NCBI RefSeq assembly: GCF_007992435.1 | Contig: NZ_BKAG01000036.1 | Coordinates: forward strand, 1 to 64,000 | Source of the DNA: Prosthecobacter gellanilyticus | GTDB taxonomy: Bacteria > Verrucomicrobiota > Verrucomicrobiia > Verrucomicrobiales > Verrucomicrobiaceae | Length of the DNA: 64,000 nt | Direction: 5' to 3' | In this document: positions 1-8,100 of the stretch, piece after piece | Layout of the letters: the number at the start of each line of letters is the position of its first letter | Numbering within the stretch: position 1 is the stretch's first letter | The notes under the pieces: model-generated | Told to the model about the DNA's origin: nothing | Database searches by the model: none | Seen by the model: only the letters and a program-made list of their open reading frames with translations | Translations under genes and position numbers: made by a program

Positions 1-156
1 TACACGGCAGGTGCAGGGGCCATCCTGAATCCGAAAGCTATGCCGTCCGTCGACGGCGACGACGTCAATTTCATGGCTGGCTACCGGTTCTATGTGGATT
101 TCCGCGATCCTGAAACGCCGGTCATCAAGCGCATTGAGTATGCCGGAGGCGAGTAG
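1..156 (+). CDS. 3' end of an unrecognised protein (partial)
   Basis: An open frame enters from the left edge and ends at TAG 154-156, giving 51 C-terminal residues (ending VIKRIEYAGGE). It contains an aromatic stretch (FMAGYRFYVDF) but no family is recognisable. It converges tail to tail with the acyl-adenylating enzyme, whose stop codon begins at the very next base. Function unknown. Confidence 0.45.
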   Translation, partial: YTAGAGAILNPKAMPSVDGDDVNFMAGYRFYVDFRDPETPVIKRIEYAGGE

Positions 157-1626
157 TCACGCCCGCTTCAGCTTCCCGCTCGCGGTCAGGGGGAGTTCGG
201 GAACGACGCTGAACATGAGGGGAATCTTATACCCGGCCAGACGTGTCTTCAGATGGGTGCGGAGTTCCATGGAGGTCGGGGCGCCTTCGGGACTGGCGAT
301 GTATTTGGCCACAGGGACCTCGCCGTAGAGGGGGTGCAGGCGGGCTTCGACGAGGCTCCGCTGGACCTTGGGATGGGAATCCATGACGGCCTCGACCTCT
401 TCAGGGAAGACTTTCATGCCGCCGACATTGATCAGTGTCTTCTTGCGGCCGACGATAAAGACCCGGCCTGCGGCATCGCGCTTGCCGAGGTCACCCGAGG
501 CAAACCAGCCCTCTGCATCCACGACCTGGGCACGGGGCAGCCAGGGGTCGAGGTAGGCATCAAACATGCCTGGACCGCGCAGGCAGATCTCACCAGGGTC
601 GCCGGTGGGCGGTTCCTCGCCGTCGTCATTCTTCAAAAGGCACTCGTAGGCAGGTAGCGGAAGACCGATGGCCTCCGGGGCCTCCACGGCTCCACCGAAG
701 TTCATCAAGGGAAGGCCGAGCTCGATGATGCCCAGGCCCTGCACAAGATCCCTTCCGAAGCGCGCGCGGAATTTTTCCGCCGTCGCGGCATCCAGGGAAG
801 CTGCGGTGGCCACGGCCAAGCGCAGCGTGGTCCACTGGGCCACATCAGGTGCTTCGACAAGCTGCCGGTAGTGTACGGGACTGCCGTACATGACGGTGGC
901 CTTTTGCTCAGCACCGGCACGCAGGAGGTCTTCGCCGAGGTGGGTTTCCTCGATGATCGTCGTGGCCCCGTGATAGAGATAAAGGACGATGGAAACCGCG
1001 AAGTGATGCGCCATCGGCAGCACCCAGAGCACGCGATCGCCAGCGCCGATGCGCAGGCCTTCATTCGCGGCGGTGATGCGCTGCAAAAGTGATTCGTGGG
1101 AGAGCAGCACGCCTTTGGATTTGCCCGTGGTGCCGGAACTGAAGCGGATGAAGGCCGGGTTCAGCGCCTCAAAAGCATCTCTTGGGAAGGCGGCTTGCTG
1201 AGGCGGAACTTTGGCGATCAGGACCTTCTGGCCGTTCAGTTCGAAGTCGCCCAGACGCTGTGAATCCGCAGGCAGCCAGGCAGCGGCGGATTCGATCACT
1301 AGGACATAGTCCAGGGCCGTGCGGGCCAGGAGCTCGCGCTTTTCTTCTTCCGCGAGTTCATCTGGAATGGGCACGAAGCAGGTGTCCGCAGCCAGCGTGG
1401 CGAGCGCCAGCGGCACATAGTCCAGACTGCTCGGGAAATGCACACCCACGCGGAGGCGGTCCACGCGGTCAGGTGATGCGGTGAGATGCGGTCGGATCAA
1501 GGCTGCGAGAGCATCGCAACGCTCGAACAACTTCCGATAACTCAAGCTGCGGTCTTTTTGCACCAGCGCAGTGGCCTCGGGCTGCGCGCGTTCACGGATG
1601 GCCTGTACGATGCTGAATTTGCTCAT
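157..1626 (-). CDS. AMP-dependent acyl-CoA synthetase/ligase (ANL superfamily)
   Basis: A protein of about 489 residues with the ANL adenylation signature FSSGTTGKSKGV, the hinge-region motif SGDLGKRDAAGRVFIVGRKK, and a C-terminal lysine in LTASGKLKRA that matches the catalytic Lys of the family. It should activate a carboxylic acid (fatty or aromatic acid) as acyl-AMP; the substrate cannot be read from sequence. ATG 1626 is preferred because GGAAAGAGG lies just upstream; an in-frame TTG at 1638 is the alternative. It follows the PagL-like gene on the same strand with a gap of about 12 bases, so the two probably form an operon and may act together in fatty-acid or lipid A metabolism (inference). 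Confidence 0.85.
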   Translation of the reverse strand: MSKFSIVQAIRERAQPEATALVQKDRSLSYRKLFERCDALAALIRPHLTASPDRVDRLRVGVHFPSSLDYVPLALATLAADTCFVPIPDELAEEEKRELLARTALDYVLVIESAAAWLPADSQRLGDFELNGQKVLIAKVPPQQAAFPRDAFEALNPAFIRFSSGTTGKSKGVLLSHESLLQRITAANEGLRIGAGDRVLWVLPMAHHFAVSIVLYLYHGATTIIEETHLGEDLLRAGAEQKATVMYGSPVHYRQLVEAPDVAQWTTLRLAVATAASLDAATAEKFRARFGRDLVQGLGIIELGLPLMNFGGAVEAPEAIGLPLPAYECLLKNDDGEEPPTGDPGEICLRGPGMFDAYLDPWLPRAQVVDAEGWFASGDLGKRDAAGRVFIVGRKKTLINVGGMKVFPEEVEAVMDSHPKVQRSLVEARLHPLYGEVPVAKYIASPEGAPTSMELRTHLKTRLAGYKIPLMFSVVPELPLTASGKLKRA

Positions 1627-1638
1627 GCCTCTTTCCAA

Positions 1639-2250
1639 TCAGAAACCCCATGAAAGACCGATGGTGACACCCAGTGTGTTCACACCCGGATTTGGATCCG
1701 TGGCACCACGGTTGGACAAATGCTGAAACATCGCACCGACGCGCAGCTGCACATCATCCGTAATCGCGCGTGCCACACCGGCATTGGCGAACCAGTTGTA
1801 GGTGAAGTCCTGGCCTTGGCCGCCGGTCACGCCCTGGGAATCAATCCAGCCCGCACCACCACCGATGCCCGCGTAGACGGACCAGGTGCCTGCCGCGTTC
1901 CACCATTCGATGGAGGGCGCGCCCATGAGTCCGAAGTAATGGTTCTCAGGCCCGGTTTCGATCCACTGTCCGAGTAGAGAAATGCGATTGCGAACGAAGA
2001 GCTTGGATCCATCCGAAAAATCCAGCCCGAACACTTCGGGTGAGCGCCAGGTGAGCATCACCGGCACCATGCCATAGTTAAGCTCTGTGCTGCCCCCGAC
2101 CTTCCAAAGGTAACCCGTCTCCAGATCAATGTAGTGCCGGTCCGATGGATGAATCGTGGCCGGAAGCACATCCGAAGGTGCATCCTTGGCCGGAGCCAGG
2201 GTGGCGAAGGCAACCATCACGGCGCAGATGAAAGCGGGGGGGAATTTCAT
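1639..2250 (-). CDS. PagL-like lipid A 3-O-deacylase (acyloxyacyl hydrolase)
   Basis: About 203 residues with an N-terminal signal peptide (MKFPPAFICAVMVAFATLAPA) and a short outer-membrane beta-barrel pattern ending in an aromatic residue (GLSWGF). Near the C-terminus the segment FQHLSNRGATDPNPGVN matches the PagL active-site region, with the His and Ser expected of its catalytic triad. PagL enzymes remove the 3-O-linked acyl chain of lipid A in the outer membrane. ATG 2250 puts the signal peptide at the start; a further in-frame ATG lies at 2268. The acyl-adenylating enzyme follows directly, which may link release and reactivation of a fatty acid (inference). Confidence 0.8.
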   Translation of the reverse strand: MKFPPAFICAVMVAFATLAPAKDAPSDVLPATIHPSDRHYIDLETGYLWKVGGSTELNYGMVPVMLTWRSPEVFGLDFSDGSKLFVRNRISLLGQWIETGPENHYFGLMGAPSIEWWNAAGTWSVYAGIGGGAGWIDSQGVTGGQGQDFTYNWFANAGVARAITDDVQLRVGAMFQHLSNRGATDPNPGVNTLGVTIGLSWGF

Positions 2251-2390
2251 ATCCCTTAATGAAGCCATGCTGCGAGAGGGAATGCAAGATTGTTTGGCTT
2301 GAGCGCACGGAGAAATCTACAGGGGTTCTCCTCATGCATTGCATGCGTTCCACCTTGCTCAATCTTTGTGATCGGCTCAGTTCACAAGTC

Positions 2391-2672
2391 ATGACGCTCA
2401 AGCTTGTTTACAGGGACTCTGCCTATTGGTTCTCTGTTTATCGTTCAGAAGAAACTGGCACGCATGTGCTGGTGGCGGTCCGTCGTGGTAACTCCTATGA
2501 GAGCATCGCGATGAAGCTGACCGCTGACGAGGTGAATTTTCTGTCCGAAGCGCCGGAGGATCTGGTGATGCTGGCGAGAAACTTTGTCCATGCGGAAGAC
2601 TGGCCGGCCGTCAAGCCGCGGAAGATTGCCTTTCGCGAGGTCGGTCCCGACTCGCTGCAAATTGACGAATGA
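2391..2672 (+). CDS. Hypothetical protein, about 93 aa
   Basis: A small soluble protein beginning MTLKLVYRDSAYWFSVY and ending GPDSLQIDE. No domain is recognised. The open frame extends back to 2259, across the start of the divergent lipid A deacylase gene, so the internal ATG at 2391 is preferred; ATGs at 2334 and 2343 are possible. It precedes the NTF2-like gene on the same strand by 46 bases. Real but uncharacterised. Confidence 0.55.
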   Translation: MTLKLVYRDSAYWFSVYRSEETGTHVLVAVRRGNSYESIAMKLTADEVNFLSEAPEDLVMLARNFVHAEDWPAVKPRKIAFREVGPDSLQIDE

Positions 2673-2718
2673 CTTGCCTGTCATCACTGCGGGCTCAACG
2701 TCTTCGCTACTTCCTGTC

Positions 2719-3084
2719 ATGCCATCATCCACCGATCCCGCCTCCGTCATTCAAAGGCAACTAGATGCCTACAATGCGCGAGACCTTGATGCGCTAATGG
2801 ACATGTATGCGGATGATGCGCAGTTGTTTGAGCATCCTGCCACCTTGCTGGCCAGTGGCACCTCGGTGCTGCGGGAACGTTTCGCGCTGCGTTTTCAGGA
2901 GCCGAATCTGCATGCTCATTTGCTGAGTCGGGTGGTAATGGGGCAGACAGTGGTGGACTATGAAGAGGTCAGCCGCACCTTTCCGGAGGGCACGGGCAAG
3001 ATCCGGCTGATGATGATCTATGAGGTCCAGGACGGGAAGATCGCCAAGGCCTGGAGCATCGTGGGAGAGAAGACATTGGATTGA
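2719..3084 (+). CDS. SnoaL/NTF2-like protein
   Basis: 121 residues with the NTF2-like (SnoaL, steroid delta-isomerase-like) layout: an N-terminal helix (IQRQLDAYNARDLDALMDMYADDAQLF), a middle part listing an alternative (ATLLASGTSVLRERFALRF), and C-terminal strands (IRLMMIYEVQDGKIAKAWSIVGE). Such proteins form cone-shaped dimers that bind small molecules; the ligand is not predictable. The open frame extends upstream through the preceding gene, but ATG 2719 begins right where family similarity starts. Confidence 0.75.
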   Translation: MPSSTDPASVIQRQLDAYNARDLDALMDMYADDAQLFEHPATLLASGTSVLRERFALRFQEPNLHAHLLSRVVMGQTVVDYEEVSRTFPEGTGKIRLMMIYEVQDGKIAKAWSIVGEKTLD

Positions 3085-3133
3085 GTTGGTAGATTGGCTG
3101 GGCTCGCTATTGACCTGTGTCCTTCTACTCCTC

Positions 3134-3496
3134 ATGTCTGTATTCTCTAAAGTGACCCGGCAGTTCTTGCTTCAGATGGCGTGTATTTGTCTGCTAGGCA
3201 CGGGTTGCGCGACCCCCAAAGGCCAAGCAACTGGTGAGAACGGCTCCATGAGGATCATGGTCACTTTTTCGCCGGCATGCCAAGTCACCGATGCCAAGGT
3301 GATAAAGTCCGACGCTCCTCAGGAACTCCAGGACTATGTGCTAAGCCATGTGAAGAAAAACGCACGTGCCGAGCCGAGGTTCAAGGATGGTCGTCCAGTA
3401 GGATCAAAGGTCGTTGTGTCCGTGAACTACAAAGTCAGAGATGCCAAGAAGTCAGAGGTCACTCAGCTTAGTGATGTCGTGGTAACGCCTCCCTGA
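3134..3496 (+). CDS. Putative lipoprotein with TonB C-terminal-like domain
   Basis: About 120 residues. A hydrophobic N-terminus ends in LLGTGC (Cys 25), a non-canonical lipobox, so lipidation is likely but not certain. Residues 38-110 follow the TonB C-terminal pattern: a first strand, then VTDAKVIKSDAPQELQDYVL, then a basic helix, then a P-x-F-KDG-PVGSKVVVSVNY strand pair. TonB-like domains couple to outer-membrane proteins, but without an N-terminal transmembrane anchor and Pro-rich spacer this is not a classical TonB. Stand-alone gene. Confidence 0.6.
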   Translation: MSVFSKVTRQFLLQMACICLLGTGCATPKGQATGENGSMRIMVTFSPACQVTDAKVIKSDAPQELQDYVLSHVKKNARAEPRFKDGRPVGSKVVVSVNYKVRDAKKSEVTQLSDVVVTPP

Positions 3497-3507
3497 CCTA
3501 GATCACC

Positions 3508-4152
3508 TCATTTCCGTCCGATATAAACAAACGCAGGCGGCAGGTTCGCCCACACCACGGCACTCGTATCAACTTCCGGGAGGCTTTGCTGCAGCAGTTC
3601 GCGGAAGCGCTGGCCGCTGGGGAGGAAGTGAAAGCCGAAGTAGGCAAAGGTGGCGAAGCGTCCGCCCTGGCTCAGATGGGGGAGCACGTTGCCGAGGATC
3701 GACTCCTGAAGGGATCTCGGAAAGGCGGTCCAGGGCAGGCCACTGACGACGACATCGATCGGCGGTTTGCCGGCGAGATAGGCCTCGAAATCAAACTCCT
3801 GCGCCCCGGCGACCTCGAAGGTCATGCCCCGGAAACGTTGGCGGAGCTGCTCGGTGAAGGTGGGGTTAATCTCGATCCCGAGGTAGCTGGCGTCCTTGGT
3901 CATGGCGGCCTGGATGGCCTCGGTAAAGGCGCCCGTGCCGGGCCCGAGCTCCAGGATGTGCCGCGCCTTCCCCACCTCTGCGGCCAGCATCATCTGCTCC
4001 GCCAAGGCTGGGCTGGAGGGTGCGACAGCACCCACCGTTTGCCAATTGCGGAAAAATTCACTGAGGAAGGTGGCGGCGGACATTCGTTTTATATTAAGCT
4101 TGCCTGAGTGCGCGGCGAACGTTTTTCTTTGTCCAACTGTCTCCTTCGACAT
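3508..4152 (-). CDS. SAM-dependent methyltransferase (phospholipid N-methyltransferase/KsgA-like)
   Basis: About 214 residues. The start LSEFFRNWQTVGAVAPSSPALAE is typical of PmtA-type phosphatidylethanolamine N-methyltransferases and related rRNA adenine methylase-like enzymes. SAM motif I is ILELGPGTGAFTEAI, followed by the acidic YLGIEINP strand and the motif IV-like segment VVVSGLPWTAFP. Substrate is therefore probably a phospholipid head group, not proven. The start is uncertain: ATG 4152 overlaps the divergent start at 4151, and ATG 4083, just before the conserved domain, would leave room for a promoter. Confidence 0.75.
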   Translation of the reverse strand: MSKETVGQRKTFAAHSGKLNIKRMSAATFLSEFFRNWQTVGAVAPSSPALAEQMMLAAEVGKARHILELGPGTGAFTEAIQAAMTKDASYLGIEINPTFTEQLRQRFRGMTFEVAGAQEFDFEAYLAGKPPIDVVVSGLPWTAFPRSLQESILGNVLPHLSQGGRFATFAYFGFHFLPSGQRFRELLQQSLPEVDTSAVVWANLPPAFVYIGRK

Positions 4153-4378
4153 GACTGTCCTTCGTTGTTTCCTGCTCCTCATCACCCTCGGCCTGTTCAG
4201 CAGCTGCCAGTCCGGCAGCAATCACAAGATCACGCTCAAGGATGGCCGCGAATTTTTGTGCAAGGGCGAGCCCCAGTTTGTGGGCAAAACGGGCTACTAT
4301 CGCTACCGGACCTTCCAGGACCGCGATGCCATGCTGCGTGCTGACGAAGTGCTCATGATCGAGGATATGGGGACCTGA
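4151..4378 (+). CDS. YgdI/YgdR-like small lipoprotein
   Basis: 75 residues: an N-terminal lipoprotein signal (LLLITLGLFSSC, Cys 19), then a short SH3-like domain (ITLKDGREFLCKGEPQFVGKTGYYRYR...DEVLMIEDM), the pattern of the YgdI/YgdR (DUF903) lipoproteins. Their cellular role is unknown. Its ATG overlaps the opposite-strand ATG of the methyltransferase in a shared CATG. Confidence 0.65.
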   Translation: MTVLRCFLLLITLGLFSSCQSGSNHKITLKDGREFLCKGEPQFVGKTGYYRYRTFQDRDAMLRADEVLMIEDMGT

Positions 4379-4519
4379 GGCGGGAGCCGTTTGCGGTTCC
4401 TCCTCCGCGGAACGCTTCGGAGGACAGGTGTTTGCCATTGTTGGCAGTGGTTTGCCGTTGTTTTCCCAGAGGTCGTTTCTGTCCTTTCAGTCCTTTGACG
4501 AGCAGTTTAGGAAGGCTGC

Positions 4520-5149
4520 ATGACTTCTCAGAGCCGACCGCTGATTCTTGCCTCGCAATCTCCACGACGTGTGGAGCTGATGCGGGAGGCTGGGTATGAG
4601 TTTGAGATCATCGTGCCGCAGGTGGAGGAGGCGCATGATGCCTCACTGACTCCGCAGGCGCTGACGGTGGAGAATGCTCGTCGAAAGGCTGCCGCAGCCT
4701 CTGCTACACGAGCAGATGCCTTATGCCTTGGCTCGGACACGCTGGTGTATCTGGATGGCGAGCCTTTGGGCAAGCCGGCGGATCGTGAGGAGGCACTGGT
4801 CATGCTGCGCCGACTCTCGGGACGTGCCCATGAAGTGTGCACCGGAGTTTATCTGGCCTGGGATGGTGGCCGTCAGGGCAGGGGATTTCATGTCATCTCC
4901 GAGGTCATCTTCAAGCCGCTGACGGATGAGCTTATCCTCGCCTACCACGAGCGAGTGAACCCTCTGGACAAGGCGGGCGCCTACGGGATCCAGGAGCACG
5001 GAGACATGATCATCTCCGGTCATGCAGGCTCATGGACAAATGTCATGGGGCTGCCAATGGAACGGCTCGCGGAGGAACTGGCGGCTGAAGGCATCCAGCC
5101 ATCAAGGTCTCCGGCGGCGGAAGAACATGGCACTCAAAGCCATGCCTAA
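4520..5149 (+). CDS. maf: Maf family nucleoside triphosphate pyrophosphatase
   Basis: 209 residues with the Maf signature LILASQSPRRVELMREAGYEF at the N-terminus, the phosphate-binding Ser/Arg residues in SPRR, the central acidic GSDTLVYLDGEPLGKP and the C-terminal DKAGAYGIQ loop. Maf proteins hydrolyse non-canonical or pyrimidine NTPs to NMPs (house-cleaning) and have been linked to septum inhibition. The last about 15 codons overlap, on the opposite strand, the end of the large PEP-CTERM gene. The C-terminal tail after GIQPS is unusually polar and may be an extension. Confidence 0.92.
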   Translation: MTSQSRPLILASQSPRRVELMREAGYEFEIIVPQVEEAHDASLTPQALTVENARRKAAAASATRADALCLGSDTLVYLDGEPLGKPADREEALVMLRRLSGRAHEVCTGVYLAWDGGRQGRGFHVISEVIFKPLTDELILAYHERVNPLDKAGAYGIQEHGDMIISGHAGSWTNVMGLPMERLAEELAAEGIQPSRSPAAEEHGTQSHA

Positions 5150-8100
5150 CAAAAGAATGCGTGATGGCTCTGGAATGAGCACGACGACGATCACGCCGGA
5201 GGTCGTGAAGCGGCTCACGTCCCAGGCCAGGTTGGGCGTGCCGCTGATGTCAGGCAGGTCGAACTGCAAGCCATTGTCGCCGCTACCGTTACGGTAGTTG
5301 TTGCCCACGTTGAATCCGCTGAAGTTCGCGGTGATCAGCGTGTTCCAGTCGATCAGGTTAAAGACCTGGCCCACGCTGGGACTCAGGCCTGAGGCATTCA
5401 CCTTGATGTTTCCACTGACGGTCAGTGTGCCGCCACCTGAGGCATTGAAGTTCATCAGGTCATGGCTGCCGCTGCCCACTCCGGTAAAGCTGTCCGCCCA
5501 GGCATTGTAGCCTGCGGAGCCCAGCGCGTTGCCAGCATAGCTCGCGCTGGTGGCATTGGGAGTCGTGATGCCCAGCTCGACCTGGCTGCCGCTTTGGAAA
5601 ATAAAGGTGCCGGTCCCGCCAGCAGGGGTGAAGCTCAGGGTGCCATGACCCGCAGGCAGGATGGAGTCTCCCGGATGAATGGTGGAACCGCTCTGCGCGG
5701 TGAAGCTGGTCCCCTGGAGCACACCCGTGCCGAGCACGACGGAGGTGTTCGCCGCAGTGACGGCTCCGGTGCCGCTGGTGCCATTGCCACCACTGCCGAC
5801 CTGCAGGCTGCCCTGGCTCACCGTCGTGGTGCCAGTGTAGCTGTTGCTGCCCGTCAGTGTCAGCGTGCCGGTGCCGGTCTTGGTAAAGCTCCCGCCGCCG
5901 CTCATGGCGGTGCTGATGGTGGAGTTCACCCCGGCTGTGTCCACGGTCCCGGCGGTGCTCAGGGTGATGGCGCGGCTCATGCTGATGGAGGAGGTCATGC
6001 GCAGCGTGCCGCCTCCGAAGTCGATCGCGTTGGCGGTGTCTCCGAGTCTTGCATTCGTGTCGATGGCCAGCACCCCGCCGTCGAGCGAGACCAGGCCGGT
6101 GAAGGTGTTGGCGCCGCTGAGTGTCATCGTGCCCGAACCAACTTTGGTGAAATCACCGGCTCCCGTGAGGGCACCGGAGAAGGTGGTGCTGGTGCCGTCA
6201 CCACCCGCGGTGAGGGACGCTGTGGCTTCAGCGGCGGGGGCAATGCCGAAGGAGACTGCGCCAGCTCCCGCGAGAGACCCGATCGTTTCATCGGCGTCGT
6301 TCAGATCCAGCGTGGCTCCGGAGGCCACGGTGACCGCTGAGGAGTCGCCGATGCGTTCAGCGGAGCCGATTTGCAGGGTGCCTGCGGTGATGTTTGTCGC
6401 CCCCGTGTAGGTGTTGCTGCCGCCCAGGATCAGCGTGCCTGCGCCTGTCTTGGTGAGAGCACGTGCACCACCACTCTCACCCATCACACCGGAAGCCATG
6501 AAGCTGTCTGCCTCGACGGCAATGGTCGAGTCTGAGGCCAGGGTGATGTTGCCTGCCCAGGAGTGGTTGCCCAGCACGCTGGAAATAGCTCCCGTTCCGC
6601 TGATGCCGGTGCCGTTCAGGGTGAGCGGCTTGTTGCCGACATTGATGCCATCCACGTTGTTAAAGACCAGGGCCGCTCCTGTGGCCACCGTGACCGAGCC
6701 CACACCCGCCGCGCCGAAGGCCGCTCCATTCTGCACGTTCACCGTGCCTGCGTTCACCGTGGTGGTGCCGCTGAAGGTGTTCACTGCCGAAAGCGTCAAG
6801 GAGCCTGCACCACTTTTGATGAGGTTGCCGGTGCCGATGATGATTCCATCGGCGCGATGAGCTCCCGCTCCTGTGAAGGTGAGGGTGTTGGCTCCGAGGT
6901 CCACGGTGCTTCCGAGGGTGAGCTGACCAGCATCCGCCGCGATGGTGGCGGAGGTCGCCACGGTCACGGGGCCTGACCAGGAACTGGTGCCGCTGACCAG
7001 ATGCAAGGCTCCCGAGGAAGAGATGCCCGAACCATTTAGCGTGAGCGGCTCCGCCCCCACGGATGTGCCGCCTGCGAGGCGCAGTTCTGCTCCTGAGTTC
7101 ACCACCGTGGCACCAGCGGTGCTGCCGAGTGCTGCGGTGTGCTGAACTAGAAGGACACCATTGCTGATGGTGGTCACGCCGGAGTAGGTGCTGGCACCGC
7201 TGAGAGTGAAGGTGCCGGTGCCGCTCTTCGTCAGAGCACCCGTGCCGCTGATCGCGCCGGAGAAGGTCGTGGAGGTGTTGTCACCACCCGTGTTCAGAGT
7301 GCCGTTGCCCAGCAGCACGCTGCCCGCACCTGCGAGTGAGCCGATGGTGCTGTTAAAATTGTTCAGGTCATATGTGGCGCCAACGGCCACGCTCACGCTC
7401 AGGGCCGAGCTGGAGGGCACGCCCCCGGCGCTGCCCAGTCTCAAGGTGCCGGCGTTGATCGTCGTCGAGCCGCTGTAGGTGTTGGTTCCGCTGAGCGTGA
7501 AGACGCCACTCCCACTTTTAGTTAGGCCTCCGGTGCCGCTGATGACCCCGGAGAAGGTGGTGGAGGTGTTGTCAGCGCCTGTTGTCAGCGTGCCGCTGCC
7601 GAGCGTGACATTTCCCGCGCCTGCCAGCGAGCCAATGGCGCCGCTGAGATTATTCAGATCAAAGACCGCGCCACTGGCCACGCTGACGGCCGAGGCGGCG
7701 GACACGCCGCCTGCGGCACCGAGGCGCAGCGTGCCGGTGCTGACGGTGGTGGTGCCGGTGTAGGTGCTGCTACCCGCCATGATGAGCGCTCCCGCGCCTG
7801 TCTTGGTGAAGCCGAATGAGCCTGACACAGCTCCGAGAGAAAGATCCGCAGTTGTCGGATTGAAGGTCGCATTTCCTGTTAGGGTGACATTCCCAGTGGC
7901 TGCGATCGCGCCATTGCTGCCGGTGGTGGTGAGTGTCTTGGCGCCGATGCTCAAGGCTCCCAGAGTGTGCGTGACCGCAGGTGTTGTCCCGGTGAGCCTG
8001 CCGACATCGATGGTTGAGTTTTCACTGACGAGCACATCATTGCTGAAACTGGTGCTGGCATCATTGCGCAGCAGCAGAGTGCCGCCATTGAGTGTGACCT

